Both the position numbers and the translations under genes were made by a program. Positions 52,986-61,484 of a stretch of DNA of 64,000 nucleotides are shown in pieces (position 1 is the stretch's first letter; each line of letters begins with the position of its first letter). The notes under the pieces are model-generated. The model searched no databases and had not been told where the DNA came from. It saw only the letters and a program-made list of their open reading frames with translations. The DNA is from Bacteroidota bacterium (GTDB lineage: Bacteria > Bacteroidota > Bacteroidia > Bacteroidales > UBA10428), in contig CP065006.1 of NCBI GenBank assembly GCA_016699695.1, positions 3,224,001 through 3,288,000 on the forward strand, given 5' to 3'.

Positions 52986-53018
52986 AAAAAGCCGTTCGGT
53001 ATCCGAACGGCTTTTTTT
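52986..53018 (+). terminator. Rho-independent terminator of rplS
   Basis: A perfect 14-bp stem (52986-52999 and 53003-53016) with the 3-base loop TAT, followed by T residues. It is 18 bases past the rplS stop and may also stop transcription from the convergent AsmA gene. Confidence 0.88.
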
Positions 53019-53065
53019 GTTACATCGCCTAAGGATAAGCTCCTAGCGAATCTTATTCCGGGGGC

Positions 53066-55834
53066 TTATTTCAGCAATTGATCTGCTTTTGCCTGAGCCT
53101 CGTCAAGCACTTTCTGGGCCTTCGTGTCGGCCTCTGACTCTATTTGCTGGGCTTTTTTCTCTCCTTCAGACTTAATTTTTGTTGCCGAGGCTTCTGCTGC
53201 TTTTTTCGCAATTGGGTTGGTTGCTTGTTTTACAAGCTTATCGGCATTAGCGTTGGATTCGGCTCTCACCAAATCTGCTGCTTTTTTTGCTTCGCTGCGA
53301 ATAGTAGCAGCCTGGGTCTCCGCTTGTTTCATGATTTTGTCGGCTTCTGCTTTTGCCTGTGCTTTAGCTTCGTCCTTTTTGGTGTCGAGCTCCTTGGTAG
53401 CAGCTGCTTTTAAAGCCTCTTTAGTGCCTCCAAGCATTTCTTTCATATCAATTTTTACATTGGGCTTAGCCATATCACCTGTAAGGCGAGCAACCAGATT
53501 AACCTCTTCGGAGGTGGCCAGGTCGATTCCTTTGTCAGCTGCGAGATTGCTTACGGCAGCATTGCTGGTACCCAGCAAAGACCTTGGAATAGCCATGCTA
53601 ATGCCATAGTTGATAGTTTTGTCAATGCCCTGTTCGCCGGCAATAATTAATTTGGATTTTCCCAGCTTGGTTTCGAAGGGGTTGACAAACAATTTTCCTG
53701 CTCTGATCTCGAAATCGAATAAAAGGTCGGTTAACTCCATGTTGTTAAAGGCATCGGAGTTGAGTTGTTTGCCAATTGCATTGAAGGCATTGGAGCTTTT
53801 AATGCCAATTTTGTTCGATCCCAGATTTCCGCTTGCTACGATGGAGTTCATTACGGGGTTCATAGTTTTGTCGAGGAAACTGCTCATTTCCATATCCACA
53901 GATATATTGCCAGTAGCCTTTGAAGCAATAGGGGCAATAACTCCAATAAAATCGAAAGCAGCAAAAGTTTTTGGAATGTCGATCTGTTTTGCCTGGAATT
54001 TAAAATCGAATAGTGGGTTGGCTATATCTTGTGTGCTGTATTCGCCACTTAATAAGAGCGATCCTCCCAGGGTATTCATCTGGAGCTTTTCCATCACAAC
54101 TTTTCCGTCGCGAATGTAAATACTTCCAATAAGCTGATCGATTTCAAGTTTGTCGTAATAAACTTTGTTGATTACTGAGGCAAATGTAAAATTGATGTTG
54201 GTTGGTACTTCGAATACCTCCATGGCTGCTGTATCTTCCAATTCAGCACTTTCTTCTGTGGTTTCGGTACCCATCAGCTCGTTGAGGTCGAGTGTATTGG
54301 ATTGCAACGAAAGATTGCCACTGATTATCCCGTCGTTAAGTACATAGGGCAGGTAATTGCTCACCTTTCCCTGCAGAGCAAAATCGCTTTTGCCCATGGT
54401 GGCGTTAAAACTATTCAAAGCCATGAATTGTGGAGAGAACTCGAGGTTGGCTGTTGCTATGCCAAAGGCTTTGGGTAAATCGGACGAATTGTATTTAAAA
54501 TCATTGATGAGCACTTTACCCTGAGCTTTGAAATCTTCGTATTTTTCTTGTTCCAGTAGTGAGAGATTTCCCATCATGTCCAAATCGATATCTACTTTTC
54601 CTTTCAACTCTGTATCTTCCAAGGGTATCAGATCAGAGAATGATTCTAAATCAAGTTTGGCAATCATTCGGGCATTGATAAAGGGATCGCTGATGGGTGT
54701 TCGGAGGTTTAGTGTCATATCAATTGGATTGCCCCCAAATTCGATATGAAAACGGTTTACATCCACAGTGGTATTGTCCATCTGCCGGCCATCGTAGAAA
54801 TAGTCCACATCGATATGGATGTTGTCGGCTGCTTTGGGCAGGTCGGGGTAACGAAACATGGCATTTTGCACGGTAAGTTTACCCTTTACATCGGGTGTAA
54901 CCTCTTCGCCCAGCGGTCCACTGATGCTTCCGTTGAGGGCGAGTTTACCACTGGTTTGAAGCTCGGCATAGTCGCGCATGTAAATAGCAGGAACCAGTGA
55001 AAGTAGAGTTTTAAAGTCGGTGTTACTGGTAGCATAAGTCATGTCGAGGAGCATGTCGCTGCTGTCTGGCATTTCCACACGCCCGTCGAGTGTAAGCACA
55101 AAGTCGTTGAGTGCGAAACTATTTTGTTGAAGCACATAAATGTTTTCGGTAAGGTTTGCATCCACATTCATATCAATGTTTAGAGCTACATCGCGCAGGT
55201 AACGAATGCCGTCCATTACAAAGCAGAGTTTTTTTGTTTTTGATTGAATCAGCAGGGTGGAGAATTGTTGCGAAAAATCACCCTTCAGGTTAAAGTTGAA
55301 ATCTTCCAGAGAGGCCATCATCTTGGCTTCATGGTCGTTGTAAATAATCCTGGCGTGGTTGATTTGAAAACTTTTTAGCGATATTTTGGCATTGAACTCT
55401 GTTGCTGAAGTATCGATAACTTCAGGCTCTTCGGTAGTTTCTTTGGCTATATCCCAGTTGGCTTGCCCATTTTCCAACACAAGCGCCTGCACAAAAGGCT
55501 GGTTGATGGCTATCTTTTTTACTTCGATGTTTTCCATCTTTATGGCACTGATCACATGCACAGCCACGTCGAAGGATTCGATATAAATTAAAGTGTCGCC
55601 TTCAAATGGTTCGATGCCTACTACGCATAAATCTTGGATGCTGGCGCTCAGGTATGGAAACTGTTTGAAAAAAGAGAGCTTAATATCACTAAATGATCCC
55701 TTTGCATTGATGTTGGCATTAATCTGTTCGTGCGCAACTTTAATGATTTTACCCTTGAACAATACTGGTGATACCAACATCACCAATAGAACGAAAAGCA
55801 CAAAATAAAAGAGGAATTTTAAGATTTTTTTCAT
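53066..55834 (-). CDS. AsmA-family envelope protein with Ala/Lys-rich tail
   Basis: A 922-residue protein. One N-terminal membrane helix (FLFYFVLFVLLVMLVSPVLF) anchors it; a long AsmA/DUF748-like beta-rich region follows (for example NINAKGSFSDIKLSFFKQFP), the bridge-like fold that moves lipids between membranes in relatives such as TamB and YhdP. The last 110 residues or so are a highly charged Ala/Lys/Glu coiled coil (KAQAKAEADKIMKQAETQAA) ending QAKADQLLK. The frame on the opposite strand in this part is a shadow. Confidence 0.8.
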   Translation of the reverse strand: MKKILKFLFYFVLFVLLVMLVSPVLFKGKIIKVAHEQINANINAKGSFSDIKLSFFKQFPYLSASIQDLCVVGIEPFEGDTLIYIESFDVAVHVISAIKMENIEVKKIAINQPFVQALVLENGQANWDIAKETTEEPEVIDTSATEFNAKISLKSFQINHARIIYNDHEAKMMASLEDFNFNLKGDFSQQFSTLLIQSKTKKLCFVMDGIRYLRDVALNIDMNVDANLTENIYVLQQNSFALNDFVLTLDGRVEMPDSSDMLLDMTYATSNTDFKTLLSLVPAIYMRDYAELQTSGKLALNGSISGPLGEEVTPDVKGKLTVQNAMFRYPDLPKAADNIHIDVDYFYDGRQMDNTTVDVNRFHIEFGGNPIDMTLNLRTPISDPFINARMIAKLDLESFSDLIPLEDTELKGKVDIDLDMMGNLSLLEQEKYEDFKAQGKVLINDFKYNSSDLPKAFGIATANLEFSPQFMALNSFNATMGKSDFALQGKVSNYLPYVLNDGIISGNLSLQSNTLDLNELMGTETTEESAELEDTAAMEVFEVPTNINFTFASVINKVYYDKLEIDQLIGSIYIRDGKVVMEKLQMNTLGGSLLLSGEYSTQDIANPLFDFKFQAKQIDIPKTFAAFDFIGVIAPIASKATGNISVDMEMSSFLDKTMNPVMNSIVASGNLGSNKIGIKSSNAFNAIGKQLNSDAFNNMELTDLLFDFEIRAGKLFVNPFETKLGKSKLIIAGEQGIDKTINYGISMAIPRSLLGTSNAAVSNLAADKGIDLATSEEVNLVARLTGDMAKPNVKIDMKEMLGGTKEALKAAATKELDTKKDEAKAQAKAEADKIMKQAETQAATIRSEAKKAADLVRAESNANADKLVKQATNPIAKKAAEASATKIKSEGEKKAQQIESEADTKAQKVLDEAQAKADQLLK

Positions 55835-56029
55835 GGTGTCAGGCTTGTTATGTTTTTTCGAACAAGTTAAGTTTGCTAACTTTCAATTGTGTTGAGAAAT
55901 ATATCCTTAAAAATACCAAATCGGCAGATACTATCGTTAAATTAATGTAAAAAAGTTAAAATATGTACCAATAGCTATAACATTTTCAAAACCAACCACG
56001 TAACTACCACTAACAAACCAAACTACTCC

Positions 56030-57628
56030 ATGCCTCAGAGTCAAACCACACGTCTCGACCTGCTTACACATTTAAGCGAGGAAGAATTGTTATTCAAAGG
56101 AATTATTGAAATTTCCGACGAAGCCATTTTCATTATCAATCTGGAAAAATTTGTGATTGCCGATTGCAACCAGGCAGCCCTTAAGTTGTTTGAGGCTGAA
56201 TCAAAGAACGAACTGGTTGATCTGGCAATTAACCGACTTTACAATCATGAGCCTCTGAATCTGGGCAACCATCGCCTTAAAGATGAGCTTGTTAATAATT
56301 CCAATTACTCGCACGAATTATCCTTTAAAACCCGAAAACAAAATGTGTTTTGGGGAAGGATGACGCAGAAAATCTTGCCATTCTCACATCCAGACTATGC
56401 TCTCATAAAAATCGCAAAATCGGCCAATTATCTTCGCGAAGAAGATTGGTTAGGTGAAGTGTTGCGGGTTACTTCCAAGGTAACAGGCCGACAGTTTTTT
56501 AAGGAGCTTACCAAGTTTTTATGCCACACTTTTAATGCCAAAGCCGCTTTTATTGCCCGTCGGGTGGCCGAAAATGACTCTCAACTTAAAGTTTTTTATT
56601 GGTATGGCGAAGATATTAAAACCTATTTTATTACAATCAAAGACTCGGTAATTGAAAATATTCTAAGGGGTTATACTTCTTTTTATCCGCAAGCCTTAGA
56701 GAAATTATTTCCTAACGATTCGTTGGTAAAGGAGACTTCGGCCAGAAGCTTTATCGGGGCTCCTGTTTTCGATATCAGTGGCCAGGCTTTTGGTGTGATT
56801 GGGGTGTTGAGCCAGGATAGTATGGAAGAATTACCAAATTCGCGCTATATGCTCAGTATACTCTCTTCAAGGGCAGCTTCTGAGATACAGCGAATTCGTT
56901 CCAAAGAATTACTCAGGCAGCAGACGCGTGAATTGGCAGAAATTAACCTGATGAAGGATAAACTTATTTCGGTTATTACCACCGACCTGCATGCCCCGCT
57001 GAGTACAATATTGGGTTATTCGGAAATGCTTCGAAACAAATCGCACCAGTATTCGGCTTCCGAGATGGCAGTTAAGATGAAGGCGATGGACAGCACTTTG
57101 CGTAACCTTTATGTGTTTCTTGAAAATCTGGCCGATTGGAATAATCTTCAGCAAAACGAAATTCGTTGTCGTTTATCGACCAACAACCTGGCGAATATCT
57201 TTTCCGATACCAAGCCTTATTACGACTATTTGGCCGGTGTAAAAAGGGTAGCACTGCAGAACAAGGTTCCTTCGGCAATGAATATTATGGCCGACAGCAA
57301 CCTGGTGCGCATTGCCATTCGAAATATTGCGGTTTACCTGATAAAAAACACCATGCATAAAGCATCTGTTATTTTCGATGCACGTGTGCAGGACGGCAAA
57401 TGGTTTGTGGTATTGCAATCGGATAATTTTACTGCAGAACCCGAAGATGTGGAGTTTTGCCTGAATGCCAGGCCTCAGGAACTTTATAATGCCTCAAAAG
57501 CGTCCAGCGTGCCCGTGTTGGGTTTGTTTATTGCGCGAGAGTTTATAGCGCTTCAGGGAAGCCAGCTTAATTATAGATTCGATAAGAACAAGCTGGAAAT
57601 CTATTTCGAGATCCATAAGTCCTTGTAG
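56030..57628 (+). CDS. PAS-GAF histidine-kinase-like protein lacking the catalytic His
   Basis: A 532-residue soluble protein. A PAS domain (about 20-130) and a GAF-like domain (about 140-290) lead into a dimerisation helix, KLISVITTDLHAPLSTILGY. Aligned with true kinases (FFSIIAHDLKNP), the phospho-acceptor His is Thr318. The ATPase region also lacks a recognisable N-box Asn and DxGxG. It is therefore probably a pseudokinase that works as a sensor scaffold or kinase partner. No frame damage is seen. It lies alone upstream of the tRNA gene. Confidence 0.75.
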   Translation: MPQSQTTRLDLLTHLSEEELLFKGIIEISDEAIFIINLEKFVIADCNQAALKLFEAESKNELVDLAINRLYNHEPLNLGNHRLKDELVNNSNYSHELSFKTRKQNVFWGRMTQKILPFSHPDYALIKIAKSANYLREEDWLGEVLRVTSKVTGRQFFKELTKFLCHTFNAKAAFIARRVAENDSQLKVFYWYGEDIKTYFITIKDSVIENILRGYTSFYPQALEKLFPNDSLVKETSARSFIGAPVFDISGQAFGVIGVLSQDSMEELPNSRYMLSILSSRAASEIQRIRSKELLRQQTRELAEINLMKDKLISVITTDLHAPLSTILGYSEMLRNKSHQYSASEMAVKMKAMDSTLRNLYVFLENLADWNNLQQNEIRCRLSTNNLANIFSDTKPYYDYLAGVKRVALQNKVPSAMNIMADSNLVRIAIRNIAVYLIKNTMHKASVIFDARVQDGKWFVVLQSDNFTAEPEDVEFCLNARPQELYNASKASSVPVLGLFIAREFIALQGSQLNYRFDKNKLEIYFEIHKSL

Positions 57629-57731
57629 ACACTCTGCTCTGCTATGGATTGCATGAGTTAAAATTGTTTTATTGAGAGGTTTTTCTTGTTGAATAATCAA
57701 CAATTGGGTTTACCATATCCAAAAAATAATT

Positions 57732-57739
57732 TATATTTG
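57732..57739 (+). promoter_or_regulatory. -7 box (TATATTTG) for the tRNA-Arg gene
   Basis: A perfect TAnnTTTG match ending 12 bases before the mature tRNA 5' end. A TTG at 57704-57706 lies 25 bases upstream, longer than the usual 19-21 spacing. Confidence 0.6.
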
Positions 57740-57751
57740 CACTCCCAATTT

Positions 57752-57825
57752 GGACCTGTAGCTTAATTGGATAGAGCATCTGACTACGGATCAGAAGGTT
57801 AGGGGTTCGACTCCCTTCAGGTTCA
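57752..57825 (+). tRNA. tRNA-Arg (anticodon ACG)
   Basis: A 74-base cloverleaf. The acceptor stem is GGACCTG paired with CAGGTTC (one G-T pair), discriminator A; the anticodon stem TCTGA/TCAGA frames the loop CTACGGA with anticodon ACG, which is read as ICG after deamination; the T loop is GGTTCGACTC-like. No CCA is encoded. It has its own promoter box and a terminator, and no mobile element is attached to its 3' end. Confidence 0.95.
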
Positions 57826-57831
57826 CATAAA

Positions 57832-57866
57832 AAAAGGTTAATCGTTTACCGGTTAACCTTTTGTTT
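57832..57866 (+). terminator. Terminator after tRNA-Arg
   Basis: A 10-bp stem, AAAAGGTTAA at 57832-57841 and its complement at 57853-57862, followed by GTTTTT. It lies 6 bases after the tRNA. Confidence 0.75.
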
Positions 57867-57918
57867 TTCACCATTTTTCTCCTGTTAAAGGAACCCCATT
57901 CTCTGTAAATGATTGGTG

Positions 57919-58302
57919 TTAGGATTGTTTTGGTTGATTCAGAGCAATTTCAATTGCTTCACTTATCTCTTTCATATTGAACGGTTTTCGGAAGTATTGA
58001 TGGATTAGTTTACTTTCCAGTGCATGTGAAATTTCAAAAGTGATGTCATAACCCGTAAGAATAAAAAAAGCCAGGTTGAAATGTTTATCTCGTGCCTTTC
58101 GTATAAATTCCAGCCCATCCATACCTGGCATTCTCATGTCGCTAACTACAACTGTGATGCTCGGGTCGAGTTCGAGTATTTCCAGTGCCAGTTCTCCGGA
58201 AAGAGCAGTGACTACCCTGTAATTCTTCCTGAAATTGATTTCAAAAATCTGAAGATTCAGAAGTTCATCGTCGACATAAAGGATGGTAGATTTTTCAGAC
58301 AT
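57919..58302 (-). CDS. Response regulator, receiver domain only
   Basis: A 127-residue CheY-like protein with all key residues: Asp11/Asp12 (LYVDDE), phospho-acceptor Asp55 (VVVSDMRMPGMDGLEF), Thr83 (FILTGY) and Lys106 (FRKPF). There is no output domain, so it probably passes the phosphate on or acts by protein contact. It lies 10 bases after the sensor kinase at 58313 on the same strand, its likely partner. Confidence 0.88.
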   Translation of the reverse strand: MSEKSTILYVDDELLNLQIFEINFRKNYRVVTALSGELALEILELDPSITVVVSDMRMPGMDGLEFIRKARDKHFNLAFFILTGYDITFEISHALESKLIHQYFRKPFNMKEISEAIEIALNQPKQS

Positions 58303-58312
58303 AAATTTTGAT

Positions 58313-60109
58313 TTAAACTTGTATTAAAGGTAATACAATTGTGACATCAGTGCCTTTACTTTTTTCAGAATTAAATGCCAATTTTCCATCTAGTTCTGTA
58401 ATAATGTTGTAGGTAATGGATAAACCAAGGCCTGTACCTTTTCCGGGCTCTTTGGTAGTAAAAAATGGTTCTGTAATGCGATTTATAATTTGTTTGTCAA
58501 TGCCCTCGCCGCTATCTGCAAAGAGAATATGAAGAGAATTGCCTATGATTAACGTTTTAATGGAAATTATTCCTTTTGTCGAAATTGCTTGCTCTGCATT
58601 GATTAGGATATTTAAAAATGCCTGGTGCAGTTTACCACTGTTACCATAAATTACAGGGTTGGGGCTGCAATATTCTTTTTTTATTTCTATTTTGTTTTTA
58701 AACTGGCTTTGTAAAATTTGTAGGCAATTCTCAATGATGGCATGTACCTGGCATTTTTCTTTTATCGAATTGCTTTGCCTGCTGAATTGGTTGAGACTCG
58801 TAACAATCGCCGAGGCTCTGTCAATACCCTCGCGGATAGCTTGCAATAAGGTAGTTGATTCATTATTTTTAAGTTCAGGTTGTTCGTTGAAGAATTCCTC
58901 GAGACCTGTTAAACCACCCTGAATAAAATTAAGAGGATTGTTGATTTCATGTGCCACTCCAGCGCTTAAAACTCCAAGTGAAGCCATTTTTTCGGCCTGC
59001 ATCAGTTGCTCTTGAGCATCTTTGAGTTGCTTGAGTGTCGATTGTAATTCTTCATTCTGTGCTATGAGCTGTGTATGGCTAAAAGTTAACTGTTGGTTGG
59101 CAAGTTCTAATTTTTCGGTACGCTCAGATACCAATTGCTCTAATTGGTTCTTGTATAGTTCGAGTTGAAGGGCTGTTTTTTTCTTTTCATCGATGTCGGT
59201 GATTACTGCGAGAATTCTGTCCTTACCTAAAATAAAGGTACGCTTTAACGATATCTCAACCCAGAAAACTCTACCGTTTTTAGCCTGTAACTTCCAATCG
59301 GTTTTTTTATTTCCTTTATCGCGAGCGTCTTTTATGTGAGTGAGAGCCAATTCCTGAGTGTATCCTTCATTAGCTGCACTGATTGAATGGATAGAAAGGT
59401 CCTTAATTTCATTTTGTTCGTATCCAAGGTTCTGAATCATAGTTTGGTTAACTTCCAGAATGTTTCCTTCCAGATCGTACAGAATAATGGCATCAGCCGT
59501 GGCATTAAATATCTCCCGGTAACTTTGTTCGCTTTCTGCAAGTTCAATATTCTTTCTCTTTAAACTGTCGATAAAAGAAAGAAAGGATTCGTGAAAATTT
59601 TTTTCGATAATCAGAATTAAAAATGCCACCATAGTAGTAATGGTGAGATGTATAAGCCACACATCAAACTGAGTTACGCGATGATTTAAATCGGTTTTAA
59701 TTTGTAAGGATTCCGTAGAAAAGAAATAGCCAATTAGTGTGATGATAATTATACTTAAAAGGTATATAATAACAGTTTTACGTAACCCAAAGATCAGGAA
59801 GCAAAAAAAGGGAATAAGCACCATAAGGCGCACATTGGCTGCATAAATTCCCGAATGAAAGATGTCTGTAAAAATTAGAGCAAACAAGAGTGTCAACACG
59901 GTGACCGATTTTACATACCTGCTTATTTTCTTCCGGAAAATGGTAATGCCAATCATAATAGCCAATACAAGGCTATCGCTGTAAAAGACCATGCCATATT
60001 CAGTTTCCAGATTTATTAAATAGCTCAGGATAAAAGAGATAATCCCCATTAAACTACCGAATATCAGCAGGGAGTTAATTACCCGATCTATGAGCCGGTC
60101 TTCTTCCAA
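58313..60109 (-). CDS. Membrane sensor histidine kinase with PAS domain
   Basis: A 598-residue kinase. Six membrane helices (residues about 10-170) form the input region, then a PAS domain (about 193-310), a long coiled coil, and a kinase core with His387 (LSAGVAHEINNPLNFI), followed by the ATPase domain (FADSGEGIDKQII, GKGTGLGLSITYNI). The HEINNPL type of H-box marks the NtrB/ZraS-like class. Its partner is the receiver protein 10 bases downstream. Confidence 0.9.
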   Translation of the reverse strand: MEEDRLIDRVINSLLIFGSLMGIISFILSYLINLETEYGMVFYSDSLVLAIMIGITIFRKKISRYVKSVTVLTLLFALIFTDIFHSGIYAANVRLMVLIPFFCFLIFGLRKTVIIYLLSIIIITLIGYFFSTESLQIKTDLNHRVTQFDVWLIHLTITTMVAFLILIIEKNFHESFLSFIDSLKRKNIELAESEQSYREIFNATADAIILYDLEGNILEVNQTMIQNLGYEQNEIKDLSIHSISAANEGYTQELALTHIKDARDKGNKKTDWKLQAKNGRVFWVEISLKRTFILGKDRILAVITDIDEKKKTALQLELYKNQLEQLVSERTEKLELANQQLTFSHTQLIAQNEELQSTLKQLKDAQEQLMQAEKMASLGVLSAGVAHEINNPLNFIQGGLTGLEEFFNEQPELKNNESTTLLQAIREGIDRASAIVTSLNQFSRQSNSIKEKCQVHAIIENCLQILQSQFKNKIEIKKEYCSPNPVIYGNSGKLHQAFLNILINAEQAISTKGIISIKTLIIGNSLHILFADSGEGIDKQIINRITEPFFTTKEPGKGTGLGLSITYNIITELDGKLAFNSEKSKGTDVTIVLPLIQV

Positions 60110-60270
60110 GTGTTGAGGGATTTGTGTTATTTAAATATAATAATAATAAAGTTATTCTGTTACCCTTTTTACCAAAGGATAGTGGATATACTATTTAATT
60201 CTGTTGTTGAAAAGGAACCTTATTCTAAAGGTTTTTATTCAATCTAGATGTTATTTCGTGATACATGCCT

Positions 60271-60278
60271 TACATTTG
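60271..60278 (+). promoter_or_regulatory. -7 box (TACATTTG) for the DAHP synthase gene
   Basis: A perfect TAnnTTTG match that lies after the upstream in-frame ATG at 60248 and 33 bases before the ATG at 60311, so it decides in favour of the later start. Confidence 0.55.
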
Positions 60279-60310
60279 CGGCTTTAAAAAAAAGAATAAA
60301 TAAAAAAACA

Positions 60311-61390
60311 ATGACAGAAAGGAGAATTGAAAACCACCATATTGTTTCTGAGACACCTATAATTGCTCCAAATCATTTAAAGGAATTATATCCATTAAAC
60401 GAAAAGATTATTCATACAGTTTTCAAGGGACAGCTTGCAGTAAAAGATATTCTCGACCGCAAAGACAAACGTTTGTTAATGGTTGTGGGTCCTTGTTCTA
60501 TACACGACATTAGTGCAGCAAAAGAATATGCCAGCAGGTTAAAAAAATTAGCCGATGAACTTGGGGATACGCTTTTGCTCGTGATGCGTGTTTATTTCGA
60601 AAAGCCTCGCACTACGGTGGGCTGGTCCGGACTTATCAATGATCCGTACCTCGACAACAGTGGTAAAATTGAAGAGGGGCTGAAGCAAGCTCGTGAACTA
60701 CTCTCATACATTGCCAATCTTGGACTTCCTGCAGCTGGCGAAGCCCTCGATATTGTTACCCCGCAATACATCCAGGATTTGATTTCGTGGACCGCAATCG
60801 GGGCACGTACCACCGAATCGCACAGCCACAGGAAAATGGCCAGTGGGCTTACTTCGGCAGTAGGGTTTAAAAATGGCACCGATGGAAACATCAATGTGGC
60901 TATCAATGCCTTGGAATCGGTGGCTGCCCCGCATAGTTTTGTCAGTATCGATCCCGATGGGCATGTGGCTGTGGTGCAAACCAAAGGCAACCCCTATGGA
61001 CATATTATTTTGCGCGGTGGAAAGTCACCCAACTATGCGGCTGCGTTTATTTCGGAATACGAAACCCTTTTATCGCGCTGCGGGCTTGCGGTGAATATTA
61101 TGGTCGATTGCAGTCATGCCAATAGCAGAAAAAAAGCAAGTAACCAGTGCGAGGTGCTCGACGATATTGCCGGACAGATTGAAACCGGAAACCAATCTAT
61201 AATTGGCGTGATGATAGAAAGCAACCTGAAGGCCGGCAAACAACTCATTCCTGCCGATTTATCGATGCTACAATATGGTGTATCGGTAACCGACGAATGC
61301 ATCGACTGGGAAACAACGGAATCAATACTTCGTAGTTTTGCGGCCAGGGTAAAGCCTTACCTTCCTGGTAGAATAGAATTGGAGAGCTAA
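60311..61390 (+). CDS. 3-deoxy-7-phosphoheptulonate (DAHP) synthase, class I
   Basis: A 359-residue AroF/AroG/AroH-type enzyme that condenses PEP with erythrose 4-phosphate, the first shikimate step. VVGPCSIHD holds the metal Cys, RVYFEKPRTTVGWSGLINDP the PEP site, GARTTESHSHRKMASGL the substrate loop, and DCSHANSRKKA a metal His. The first 40 residues resemble the E. coli enzymes, so feedback by an aromatic amino acid is likely. I chose the ATG at 60311 because the frame before it contains a promoter box. Confidence 0.92.
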   Translation: MTERRIENHHIVSETPIIAPNHLKELYPLNEKIIHTVFKGQLAVKDILDRKDKRLLMVVGPCSIHDISAAKEYASRLKKLADELGDTLLLVMRVYFEKPRTTVGWSGLINDPYLDNSGKIEEGLKQARELLSYIANLGLPAAGEALDIVTPQYIQDLISWTAIGARTTESHSHRKMASGLTSAVGFKNGTDGNINVAINALESVAAPHSFVSIDPDGHVAVVQTKGNPYGHIILRGGKSPNYAAAFISEYETLLSRCGLAVNIMVDCSHANSRKKASNQCEVLDDIAGQIETGNQSIIGVMIESNLKAGKQLIPADLSMLQYGVSVTDECIDWETTESILRSFAARVKPYLPGRIELES

Positions 61391-61484
61391 TCGTTCAGGC
61401 GGATAGGGTGTTTTTATTTTTTTGCATGAACACTAAAGCCAACCGGGTGTTTATATTTCGTTTTGCATCCAAGCTATTTCGTGA

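Noticed and set aside
53124..53609. Long plus-strand open frame (161 codons) opposite AsmA
   Set aside because: It mirrors the Ala/Lys-rich tail of the AsmA protein; composition explains the absence of stops.
57752..57825. tRNA-Arg as an integration site for a mobile element
   Set aside because: No integrase, no repeat of the tRNA 3' end and no foreign genes lie downstream; a terminator and a normal two-component pair follow.
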